Positions 35,381 to 44,601 of a DNA stretch of 64,000 bases are shown piece by piece. The position numbers and the translations under genes are program-made. Origin of the DNA: Gautieria morchelliformis (lineage: Eukaryota > Basidiomycota > Agaricomycetes > Gomphales > Gomphaceae); NCBI GenBank assembly GCA_015179125.1, contig WHVA01000374.1, positions 1-64,000 of the forward strand. The letters are read 5' to 3'. Under the pieces are notes generated by a model. The model worked only from the letters and a program-made list of their open reading frames with translations. It made no database searches and was not told where the DNA came from. How positions within the stretch are numbered: the first letter of the stretch is position 1; each line of letters opens with the position of its first letter.

Positions 35381-35659
35381 TTGGGCCCAAAGTTGCATGC
35401 CTTGAAAGGTAAAGAATGCTCCAACTTGGACGTTGATATCACAGAGGTACAAACACCCAAGCACCCCAAACCTGATGGCCCCAAAAAGCCCTGGCACAGA
35501 AAAACCAGCTCAGGCATTGTGACGCCTCCAAGCTCTACTACAGATATGGACATGGAGTCTGACACAACCGTATTCAAAAACACCCCCCTGCTCCAACAAA
35601 GGAGGCAGCAACCTGCCATCCAGACATCAGCCTTGGATTGGCAAGAAGTCCCAACATGA
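35381..35659 (+). CDS. Unrecognised open frame, 92 codons
   Basis: Hydrophilic, Pro/Thr/Lys-rich reading frame with an ATG (MGPKLHALKGKEC). No domain recognised. It lies just upstream of the Crypton-like gene and could be a relic of it or chance. Confidence 0.25.
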   Translation: MGPKLHALKGKECSNLDVDITEVQTPKHPKPDGPKKPWHRKTSSGIVTPPSSTTDMDMESDTTVFKNTPLLQQRRQQPAIQTSALDWQEVPT

Positions 35660-35754
35660 CAGCCCCCTGAGAGCAAAGGGAATGGCCATGTAAATACACC
35701 GCCAGTGGTATTGGGATGAACATATCCCGCAGGAAGTTGCTGGTAACATCTGAA

Positions 35755-35801
35755 GAATATATTTAGCTTGATTCTGGTGCTGGAGCACATATGCACCCAA
35801 C
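35755..35801. repeat. Sequence related to the solo LTR end
   Basis: About 47 bp (TTTAGCTTGATTCTGGTGCT ... GCACCCAACA) match 11852-11898, the TGTTGGG end of the solo LTR, at roughly 85 percent by eye. A full second LTR could not be delimited. Confidence 0.5.
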
Positions 35802-36654
35802 AGCTCTATTGCTGCCAAGTGGTCCAAAACTTCAGCAGCAGATGGCAAGTCCATGGTAAGCAGTAGAGGGTGTTAATGAGAAGGGGTTGCTAAAACCGCA
35901 GCTTTCGAAGGGTATTTGATTCAAAGTCGGGCAATTTTGCAACCGGTGCTCTAGAGAGAGTTTTCTACTATAAGGGCAACCTAGCCAGACGCTCTTCACA
36001 CAAATGGCGAACTGACAAAGGGGGATCCAAAAAGAAAACTCTAAGGAACTCCTTCACCAGCTAGCTATGACTATAAACTGTGGGCATGCTAGCCTGAGAC
36101 TGCCACGTGATGTGTCTAAGACTGGCGTTGACCATATTTGGATGGTGAGCTCTTCGAATGGCCGTGGTCCTCTTAAGCCTCCATCTTGTGGTCTCCCAAT
36201 GACCCAATTCAACGAGTTCTCCCCTCCATTTCTGGATGTGGACTTCAAAGTGGCTGCCATTGCAGCTACTGACATGAACTCCCTCTGGGCCGCTGTTTCC
36301 CAAGTCTCTGTGCCAGCATGCCCTTGCTAACATGGTCTTGCCTGCAGAGCCACCACACTTGATACTAGGTGGGGTGCATAAGTCCATGTGTGACTTAGAA
36401 ATCGAATCCTATGCTGTACAAGATGATATGAGGGGCAAACAGCAAACAGATACGCAGACGGAACAGACCTACGCGCGCTATGTGCATGCCTATGAGAAGT
36501 GGTGGGAAAATGACCAGTGGCTCCATATGCAGCAGGACCCAGACTACGCTGCCATTCCTGCACTGCATTTCCAATCCTGGCAAGTAAGGTCGTTCTGTTC
36601 CTGAACTACGAGACTACTCGGAAGCAGGTATGTTCACTTGAGACACATCAGTAT

Positions 36655-37054
36655 CACTGCAGGCATATAAAAGTTTTCTTGTCTGAAAAACCATTCAAAA
36701 AACTGTAAAGATATTCCAAATATTTTTAGGGTTTTTTATGTAAAAAAAACTATAATAAAATTTTGTGTTTTTATTAAAATTTGTTGAGCAAGAAAATTGT
36801 AAAAAAATTCAAAGTTTTTTTAAGGGTTTTTTATGGGTTTCTTTGTGTTTTCACAAAAAAACTTATAAAAAGACATAAAAAACCCTGCAAAAAAACTTTA
36901 AACTTTTTTAGAGTTTTCTTGCTCAACAAATTCTAGCAAAAACACAAAATTATGTTAAAGTTTTTTTACATTAAAAACACTATAAAATTTTGGAATATCT
37001 TTACAGTTTTTTGAACAGTTTTTCAGACCAGAAAAATTTTATATGCCTCCAGTG
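36655..37054. mobile_element. 400 bp foldback MITE with CACTG ends
   Basis: The whole element is an inverted repeat with arms of about 190 bp. The left end CACTGCAGGCATATAAAA matches the right end read in reverse (CACTGGAGGCATATAAAA). It is flanked by a 3 bp duplication TAT (36652-36654 and 37055-37057). It is very AT-rich. CACTG termini with 3 bp target duplication are typical of the CACTA/EnSpm superfamily. It sits in an intron-like position of the Crypton-like gene. Confidence 0.85.
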
Positions 37055-38889
37055 TATACACTGATTTGGACCTTGAGCTCACGATCAACAGTTCAAACAG
37101 GGAAGCAATGGGAAAACGAAAGAAGGAACTAACGTGGGCAAGCAGGTTATCAAGAGCGTGATCTCCACCCTCGAAAACCATCGAAAATTGAACCAACACC
37201 TCTACACTAACATTCCAGGGTCTCAAATCAGGCTTCGAGATGAGATCCGAATACGAGAGATTGAACAAGCCACCACACACAATGAGCCTGATCGCCATAG
37301 AAAATCTCAGACTTTGAAGGCCGCAGGTTCATCCAGCGGTGAGTGTTGGGGTTTTTATTGTCCTGATCAGTAGCTTAAACTCCTTGGTTTCCACAAGACA
37401 CTTAGAGTTGTGAAGATCTTGAAGCAATCTCCCAGTACTGTCTAACAATGCCTGTGACCAAAAAGGCCCTCGTTAGAAGCCTTCGAGACCGAGCAATGAT
37501 ACTGCTCACAGCTGGCTCAGCATACCGAGGGGACAGCCTTCGTCCCTTAGAATGGTCTGACCTGGGCATACAGAACATCCCGAATGTCAGTGCCGGGTTT
37601 GATGCTGAAATTGCGGTAAGTTGACTGTTGTTATTGTTTCGAGGATGATGAGCCAACGGTAGGTCTGGCAACAAGGCCATGATTATGCTCTCCTATAATT
37701 CAAAGCATAACCAAGATGGCCAACTCAATGAACATGGTGTCATTCATCATCGGTTTGCAGCGTTATGCCCCGCCGGAGCCTTGGCTCTCCATTTTGTTGC
37801 ACAATTCCACATCCTAAACATTCCGCAACCTTCGTTTGTACCAGATTTTTCTGACAGTGCACATATGGCTGGGTATGGACGGTATGGACGCAAGGCATGG
37901 TATGAGCTCAAAGTGTTCTATGCTTCGGAGATCACCAAGCCCATGTTGTATGATAATAAGTGCCTGCTAGCACGCATGGATCTCCATGCAGACACTCATT
38001 TCTTTTGAGATCACCTTGAGAGGGTCAAGGCTTTGCACAAGGCCAGCAACATTGATCTGAGGAAGGTGACCCATGCAACGTGTGTCTATGTGGCTGAAAT
38101 CTCCCATGCTCATGGAACATCCACAGACGACACTAAAGGCCTTGGTGGTTGGAACGATTCCAGAGCCTATAGGCCATGCTACGACACTAAAATTCCACTT
38201 CCAGCTCTTCTGGGTGCTGTGATGTTCAATGCTGCAAAGCTGGAAAACCATGCCCTTGCTTGAGACTGCCTAGGTAAGTTGCTCTAGAGTCTAAAAGGTG
38301 TCAGAATGTTCACGGTCACTGTGGATAGCGAATCCATTGAAACCTAGTGGGTTTACCCATGGGGTTTCTGTTTTCAGTGGGTACATCATTGAAACAGCCC
38401 CCATTGAAACAAACCAATGAAATTTGGGCTTACCGGGTTTCCTAGTAAAAACCAATGAATTTATTCAAGTGGTTGGACCAGTAGAATTTTCAGCGGCTTT
38501 GTCACTTAGTTTCCGTGCCATAGGAACTACATATTCAATGTGATTATCATGAGAGCTTCAGTGCTCGAAGGCCTGGATTGCCGTTGTTTGCACACTTAAA
38601 AATTTTCAAGATAGCTCATGGAGCACTAGTGAAATCCAGTGAATTAATATATATATTTCTGGGCAAATATACTGAAGTTTCCATATATGTATCAATGAAT
38701 TTCCATGCTTGAGGTGCCGGAATGCTACTGTGGCCCCAAGTGACAACTGCTTTTGAGATACAGCACTAAGTATAGACTCTAAGTGTGAAAAGACTCCTAC
38801 AACTAGTCCGCCTCCATTCCATCCCTGCCCAGATCATCTTCAAACACAGTCCGCATGTAGTCGCCACTTCGATCAATGATGCCCCACCG

Positions 38890-39816
38890 TGAGTCACTCA
38901 TGTGGACCCGACCTCACGTCGAGCGCGTCCCACAGGCGGTCGCCGCTGAGGTCCACGACATACGCGAGTGCGTGGGCGCGCTTGATGCTGCGCAGGAGCG
39001 CGTGCCCCAGCCTGACGTTCTCTGTATTGGAAGCTGTACTAGTAGTCAGCTAGATACAGGAGCAATCAATAACATGTATGAAGAGCGAGTATGTGAACGG
39101 TTTACCTCCGTCTCACTAGTGTGTGATAAGACTGAGGAAAAGCCGTGGAACTCCGACTCACGTCTCAAGGACTCCACGTATGTGGGTGCTTGTGGATGCA
39201 GCAGGGGTCACGCTTGTAACTCCAACACTCTGAGGCCTGCGCGATGAGCCCGGGGTTGTCTGCGATGGTGAAGCGGAAGACCTCCTCCTGTGGCCGGGAG
39301 CGCAGCAGTGCGCCCGTGGCGCGGTTTTCGTGCGCCTTCTTTGATGCCGGTACGCAGCCCCTCACGCACGCGCATGCGCTCTATTGCGGACTCCTCGACA
39401 ACGCCCCCGCCGCCGTCAAAGTCGCTGCCCCGGAGCACGCGCACGGTGCCCACCTGCGGGTTGAGCGTCGTGAACGCATACGCAGCGACCTCGGCGTGGC
39501 GGTTTGTGAGCGCGTTGAGCAGCATGCTCTTCCCGGCGTTCGGGAAGCCGACCAGCCTGACGTCCGCCACGAGCTTGAGCTCGAGCTTGAGCTTGAGCTC
39601 GAGCTTGAGGGTGATGCGCACGCCATCATGCCCGCACGTCGCGAATTTCGGCGAGCGGTTCGTCGCTGTGAGGAAGTACGGGTTGCCGTAGCCCCCCGCA
39701 CCGCCTGCTGCGACGAGCATGCCTTTGTCTTTTGGTCGTGTGATGCCCAGGGGTCTGTTGGCATCTTCCTGCGCCTTGATGTCCTTCAGGGCTGGGCTCA
39801 CTTCGCTGCTGCACAC
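38890..39816 (-). pseudogene. Captured fragment of an Obg/Mtg2-type GTPase gene
   Basis: Obg proteins are ribosome-associated GTPases; the Mtg2 branch acts in mitochondria. Visible pieces are GGAGGYGNPYFLTATNRSPK and, after a short Leu/Glu/Lys repeat, the G domain LVGFPNAGKS (G1) with AFTTLNPQVGTV. Then come FTIADNPGLIAQASE (G3, near 39240) and LGHALLRSIKRAHALAYVVD (near 38960). Frames shift between pieces, and about 200 bp of intron-like sequ­ence separates the last two. Both gene ends are missing. GC content is far above that of the surrounding DNA. This is a fragment, not a working gene. Confidence 0.8.
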
Positions 39817-39856
39817 ATCAGCACCATGTCCGCATCATGCTGTCACATGCACCTTT

Positions 39857-40312
39857 GTACAAGTCCGGACGGGCGGTGTGGAGTCTCTCAGTGAGCTGCT
39901 TGTCGGGGTGAGCCTGGATGCTGAGGGCCTTCTGGATGGCGAGGATCTTGAAGAGAAACAGGAGGTTCCCTGTCCTCACCTCGGGGAAGCGGCCGGCGAT
40001 CGCGGACCCCACGAGCTCAGCGTGCACCGCCAGATGGTCAGACAGCATCTCCTGCATGCCGAGCAGGTGCGAGGGCAGCGTCGGGTGCATTCCCATCCAC
40101 AGCTGGGACACAGTGAGTCCAGACAGTCAGCGCCGCGACACTGGGCAGCACACCTCGGCATACAGCTTGCGTTCGTCGAGCATGAAGCCGGGGACACCGC
40201 TCGCTGCATACTGCGCCACCTTGGATGCGCACCCCACCTTGCCCCAATCGTATGACTGCGTCCCCGCAGCGATGGGAAACACAGGCCATGCGTGAAGTCG
40301 TTTTTCGCATGC
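39857..40312 (-). pseudogene. Captured fragment of a phosphomannose isomerase gene
   Basis: Type I phosphomannose isomerase converts mannose-6-P and fructose-6-P in the cytosol. Only the N-terminal part is present: VFPIAAGTQSYDWGKVG (40290-40240), SGVPGFMLDERKLYAE, then a retained intron of about 50 bp, then LWMGMHPTLPSHLL, GNLLFLFKILAIQKALSIQA and HPDKQLTERLH. The HPDK segment contains zinc-site residues of the family. Coding match ends abruptly after DLYK at about 39857, and unrelated Obg sequence follows within 45 bp. The preserved intron shows capture at DNA level. Confidence 0.82.
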
Positions 40313-40689
40313 TCCCCACGTGGCCCACGTGCGCCCATGCATGTGCATGTGCATCCAGCCATCGCCCGTCTCTTTTGAAGAAAGCGATGCAGACGTATGC
40401 GTGACGGGGCAGGACATCGACAATTTTTATTAATGACGATGGGATGCAGGTGTGTTGCTATTCGTTTTGTTTTTTCTCAACTACACGCCTCTGCGCACCT
40501 CCTCTGTATTCTCTCCCTAGCTTGCGCTATCATCCCAGCTTCTTCCCCCCACCGAGCATCTTGCGCCCCAAGCCTTCTATGCTCAACACGGCATCGGCTG
40601 GGTCGCGCGCCCCAAGCACCATTCCCCACCCAGTCACCCAAGGCCAAGGCAGGTGCCCTGCCCCCACCCACGCACTGTGGCTTCGTGCG

Positions 40690-41005
40690 TGCAGGCCACT
40701 TCAAAAAGGCGAGCAACATGAACTACGGCCTCACGCTGAGCCTGAAGGTCGAGAAGTTCGTGCTGCAGCTCGTCGAGGAGCAGGAGCGGGAGCGCGCGCA
40801 GAGGGTGATAGCGGAGGGAGAGAGCGGGGTGGGTGTGGTGGCGGCGGGTGCAGGTGTGGGCGTGAGCTCGAACTCGGCACGCTCGGGCACAACCGCGCTC
40901 ACGATGACGGCGTCGAGCAGTGCGCTGACAGCTGCAGATGTGGAGCTCAACATCGAGGAGCACGCACTGCACCTGGCGGTCGAGGAGACATTTGAGGAGA
41001 ATTGA
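40690..41005 (+). pseudogene. Third captured coding fragment, unrecognised
   Basis: GC-rich open frame (GHFKKASNMNYGLTLSLKVE, then EEQERERAQRVIAEGE) ending at a stop at 41005. The style is that of an exon from a conserved host gene, but no family was recognised. It lies on the opposite strand to the other two fragments. Confidence 0.4.
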
Positions 41006-42759
41006 AAACTCATAGCTATACAACCTAGCATTCACTACAAATTTCATGAATCTTCAGTGATTTGCCTCATATTATTCAGATCTCAGGCCAGTGACATTCA
41101 GTTGCTGCACCTCTGAAATGTGGTGATAGAACCACGGGGTCGTAAGTGACTATCTCACGGGAACCCAGTGGTCGTCGACTCAAAATGCCTGGTTCAATCC
41201 ATTGGTCTTCAGTTGTAGGATCCCTGAATACCCATGAGTCAACCCTTGAAACCAACTCATTGAAACGAAACTTTTTCCACTGAAACTGATTCATTGAATT
41301 TTCAACGGGTTCTATTGGTATTTACACTAGCTATAATGGTTTATATACTGAATCCTCAGTGGGTCCACCCAATAGGATTCATTGGGTTGACTACCCACAG
41401 TGGGTTCACGCTTCGGATCAGAACCTCCTAAAGAGATAGTAGGTGGCATATTTCCCTGGGTCGAAGAAGAAATGGAGGCCCTTCGTAACTGTCGGGATAC
41501 ACATGAAGAGTGTAGGGACTTCGCTCTGGATCGTTTCTTAGCTTTGTTAGGTTTCATGTGGAAAATCCTGGTGCAGAACCTTGCTGTCCTATTTCAAAAT
41601 GCTCCAGACTCCCACATGTTCTCATAAGAACCATTCAATCGACCTGAATTCAGGGTGTTTGCTGCGCTTGCGCCAAAACAAATCGCAAGGGCAGAAGACG
41701 ACATGCACTCGTGCCGCATTCAAGAATTTGCCAGAACACATGGCACAGACGTTGCGTGGCATCGTTGAATCCTGGAAACTCTCTCAGCAGGAACAAATGT
41801 GTCAGATACAGGTACAGTTTTCACAACTTCAAGAACAGATGATACAGATGGGTGGGAGCATCGGACTACTGGCGGAGGCAGGACCGCCTCACAAAAAAGG
41901 TCGAAGGAAAGGTAATTACATATCTTTCAGGATTCGCTCTCGGCTTACATCGTGGGTAGCTGCCACTGGCAGTGATCGGCCTCCATCCCCACCCCCAGTG
42001 TTGAACAGTCCAGCCACCCTCCAGGCTTCCCTCTCCTTTGCCCCGCTGTTTTCAGCACTATCGCCAAGGGTGGACTCTGGCAATTACGGGTCAGAAGTAC
42101 CTGCACCTGTGCCAGTGGTGTCCATCAGCATAAGCAACTCACCGGGAGCCGTTGTCACTACAGCGGGAGTAGAACCAGGATCAGAGGCCACAGTATCAGA
42201 CAGTGGCTTGGCCAGCAGGCCCTCGGCCGAGGCTCCCCAGCCTCACACACCAACGAGCTTGATCCCAGCAAGGGATCAGACCCCACCACCGGTGGTGCCG
42301 TCTCCACCTTTGTCCACTCGAACGATACGCTGGAACGCCCTGTTCACGACATTCAGTCGAAGTCATATTGAAAAACATGTGTGGGTGTACAAGCACGACA
42401 CCTGGCTTCCGCTCTATGAATTCCAAACCCTTCGCACCTTCTCTGATGCCTGGGAGGAATGGGCGAAGGGACTGAATGGATACTTCCCTGTCCGTGTCCT
42501 CCACGAACAGTTCTCAAAACCAGCATGGCATCAGAGCGTGCACGGCGTTGTTACGGAAGCCGGACGGCCTCGGAAGGTGATCGCACTCATTGAGAGATTA
42601 GCGGCAAAGCCTGGGTGGACGATTCCAAAGGCTTTGGCATTTTTGACGGCAACGTATGGTGTGCGCTTTACACCGGGAACGTTTGCCAGGTATCTGGCAA
42701 AAGGCGGCGGGAAAAACATGGACGCAGTCCTAGCCAGTGCGGCAACCTACCGCATATGA

Positions 42760-43604
42760 TCTCCACTCATGGAGATCACTTCCGTAATGCAGCCAACATC
42801 TTATACAATCCTATCAGCACGTCTCCCAAATAAGCCGGCCGAAGTTAGAGTACACCACGTAAATAACGCACCATAAACAGTTCAGAAGTTGCAACGAGGC
42901 CATGCCGACTGCGTACATAAGTGAGAGAGGAATGGTGGAAGCTGTGCTCGTGCACCGTTGAGGGTGAGCAGGAATCGATAGGACTACGGTACAAGGGGAA
43001 TCAGATATCAGAACGAGACGACCAAAAATTATGCGACATACGGTCAAGTATTTCAGAAAGCACTCACCAATGAATATTTAGCAACGGCGTGCTTCTGCGT
43101 CCAAGGAATAAGGGTGTGGGAAGAAGACAAGAATTTCAAAATGTCAGGACAACACCAGCCGGCACTAATATACCTACAGTGATGTTAAAACCAGTACCAC
43201 ACCATATACAGCGCCAGACCAACCATGAAGCGCGATGCCGATATCCTGGAAACGTACCACAGCAGCCACTTCCACGGAGTGCAAGAGAAAACCAGAATGG
43301 TAGCCATGAGGCCACCAGAAGAATAAATTATGGCAGAAAAGGGATATAAACACTTACTAGCTACGCGGCACTGACATCAGATGAACGAATGCTCCTAACC
43401 TCATTCCGTTACAAGACCGGCCGCACGCAAATGATAACTATGTACAACCGTCGACGCGTCAGAGCTATCGGCGTGAGAGGCGTCGTGAGCGCAAGGGGAT
43501 CGAGCAGGGCGGAAGCAGCAGCCTTCAGCTTGTTGTCGGTCGTCGCCCAGCCATGCGCTTGGCGCTCGCGACAGAGAGGAGAGGTCAAAAGTACCGTAGC
43601 TACC
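42760..43604. other. No supported gene
   Basis: Sequence after the Crypton-like gene. No domain and no clear element termini were found. Confidence 0.5.
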
Positions 43605-43780
43605 CCGTGGCACCCGTTCGCACGTTGAACAAGTTTTATTTGAGTACACAGCCCGTTCGAACGTTGAACAAGTTTAATTGAGTACACAGTGACACCCGTT
43701 CTGCCCGCCGTGGCACCCATTCGAACGTGGAACAAGTTTTATTTTGAGTACACAGTGGCACCCGTTCGAACATCGAACGG
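43605..43780. repeat. Three imperfect ~55 bp direct repeats
   Basis: Three copies of a unit containing CACCCGTTCGAACGTTGAAC and then AAGTTTTATTTGAGTACACA, with small length differences. Confidence 0.75.
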
Positions 43781-43849
43781 GACCAAGTGCTGGCGGCGTG
43801 TCGAGGTCCCCAGCAGGGCTTAGCGCCGTGTTCTAACGGAGATCGACTA

Positions 43850-44601
43850 CACGGGTACCGACAGGGCGGCGCCGCGACTCCGACCTCGGACTCCTGCGTC
43901 TATTCGCTTGACTTTTCTGGCGACGGGCGGCTTATCGTGTCTGTTCCTGGGATACGGTGCGGTGCTGCTATGACGCGGACGCTGATGCTGATGTGCGCAC
44001 ACAGACGATATAGGATAATATAGAGACGAGGGTGGGGGGCCGCGGGAAGGGTGCATAGTACGCTGTAGAGAATGTGTGCGGCTGTTCCTGTCTTTGGGCG
44101 GCGGCGTCGAACAATAACCTTTTACATAAGAGTAAGTCGCTGATCGGCTGTCATATGCCTTGCACTGACCTGTAGCTCGCTTTTGAGTATTTTCTCATCC
44201 TCGGTCAACTCAGACAATTTCTTTGTAGCAAGTGATTTCCCCCCATCGGTCCTGGACATATTGGTAAGCCTCCCTCTCCTTCTGTTTGATATTTTCAATG
44301 ATCGTCCCCTCTGCGGTAGTTGTGATCGTATGTCCGTGAATGGCCGTGACTCCGTCTGTTTCAGGCTGCAAGATCGATGTCCTACATATATATCCTTGTC
44401 AGTGTTTATCACCCCTGCATCATTTAATACTTACTAGAATATGATTAACTTACACTGAGATGCACGCGCGTATCTAATGTGCACACGTCATAGGGTTGGT
44501 CAGGCCTATTCGGAGACCTGCATACCTCACCTACTCTTTGCCGAGCACCAACGTATTTGCAGGTTCTCAGATCACAATTACCAAGCCCAAAACGCGGTGC
44601 C
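43850..44601 (+). repeat. Dispersed repeat with WD40 relic, copy 1
   Basis: The block is homologous in patches to 59842-60770 in the opposite orientation. 43900-43960 reads YSLDFSGDGRLIVSVPG, a WD40 blade fragment like those of Tup1-type proteins. 44455-44601 matches 59842-60000 (reverse) closely. The block ends exactly where the second sedolisin block begins (44602). Confidence 0.6.

Larger units (their letters stand above)
38317..41402. mobile_element. 3.1 kb CACTA-like transposon carrying host gene fragments
   Basis: Both ends start CACTGTGG when read inward, and the outer 42 bp of the two ends match at about 33 positions. A perfect 3 bp duplication GGT flanks it (38314-38316 and 41403-41405). 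Both subterminal regions contain repeated CATTGAAAC / CCAATGAAT motifs, as CACTA elements do. The interior has no transposase. It carries GC-rich fragments of an Obg-type GTPase gene and a phosphomannose isomerase gene on the minus strand, and an unrecognised fragment on the plus strand. This is the layout of a gene-capturing (Pack-type) CACTA element. Confidence 0.82.
36061..42759 (+). pseudogene. Crypton-like tyrosine recombinase with GCR1_C-type DNA-binding domain
   Basis: Pieces in order: WQVRSFCSF (36570) and NYETTRK (36604); STLENHRKLNQHLY (37165); the recombinase core with RDRAMILLLTAGSAYRGD (37480) and KHNQDGQLNEHG, HHRFAALCPAGALALHFVAQ (37700); VTHATCVYVAE and the tyrosine segment GGWNDSRAYRPCYD (38060-38170); PPKEIVGGIFPWVEEEMEAL (41430). 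Last come KNLPEHMAQTLRGIVESW and a GCR1_C-like tail (FSDAWEEWAKGLNGYFPV), ending 42759. The family is known for Crypton elements and Ndc10-like proteins. Damage: stops at about 38006, 38262 and 41626, a frameshift near 41725, and the active-site HxxR reads HATC. A MITE and a 3.1 kb transposon interrupt it. Confidence 0.8.

Noticed and set aside
34840..35801. A second full LTR element ending at 35801
   Set aside because: Only the 47 bp end matches the solo LTR; no opposite end or 5 bp duplication was found.
39290..40255. Plus-strand open frames opposite the Obg and phosphomannose isomerase fragments
   Set aside because: They are shadows of GC-rich coding sequence on the other strand.
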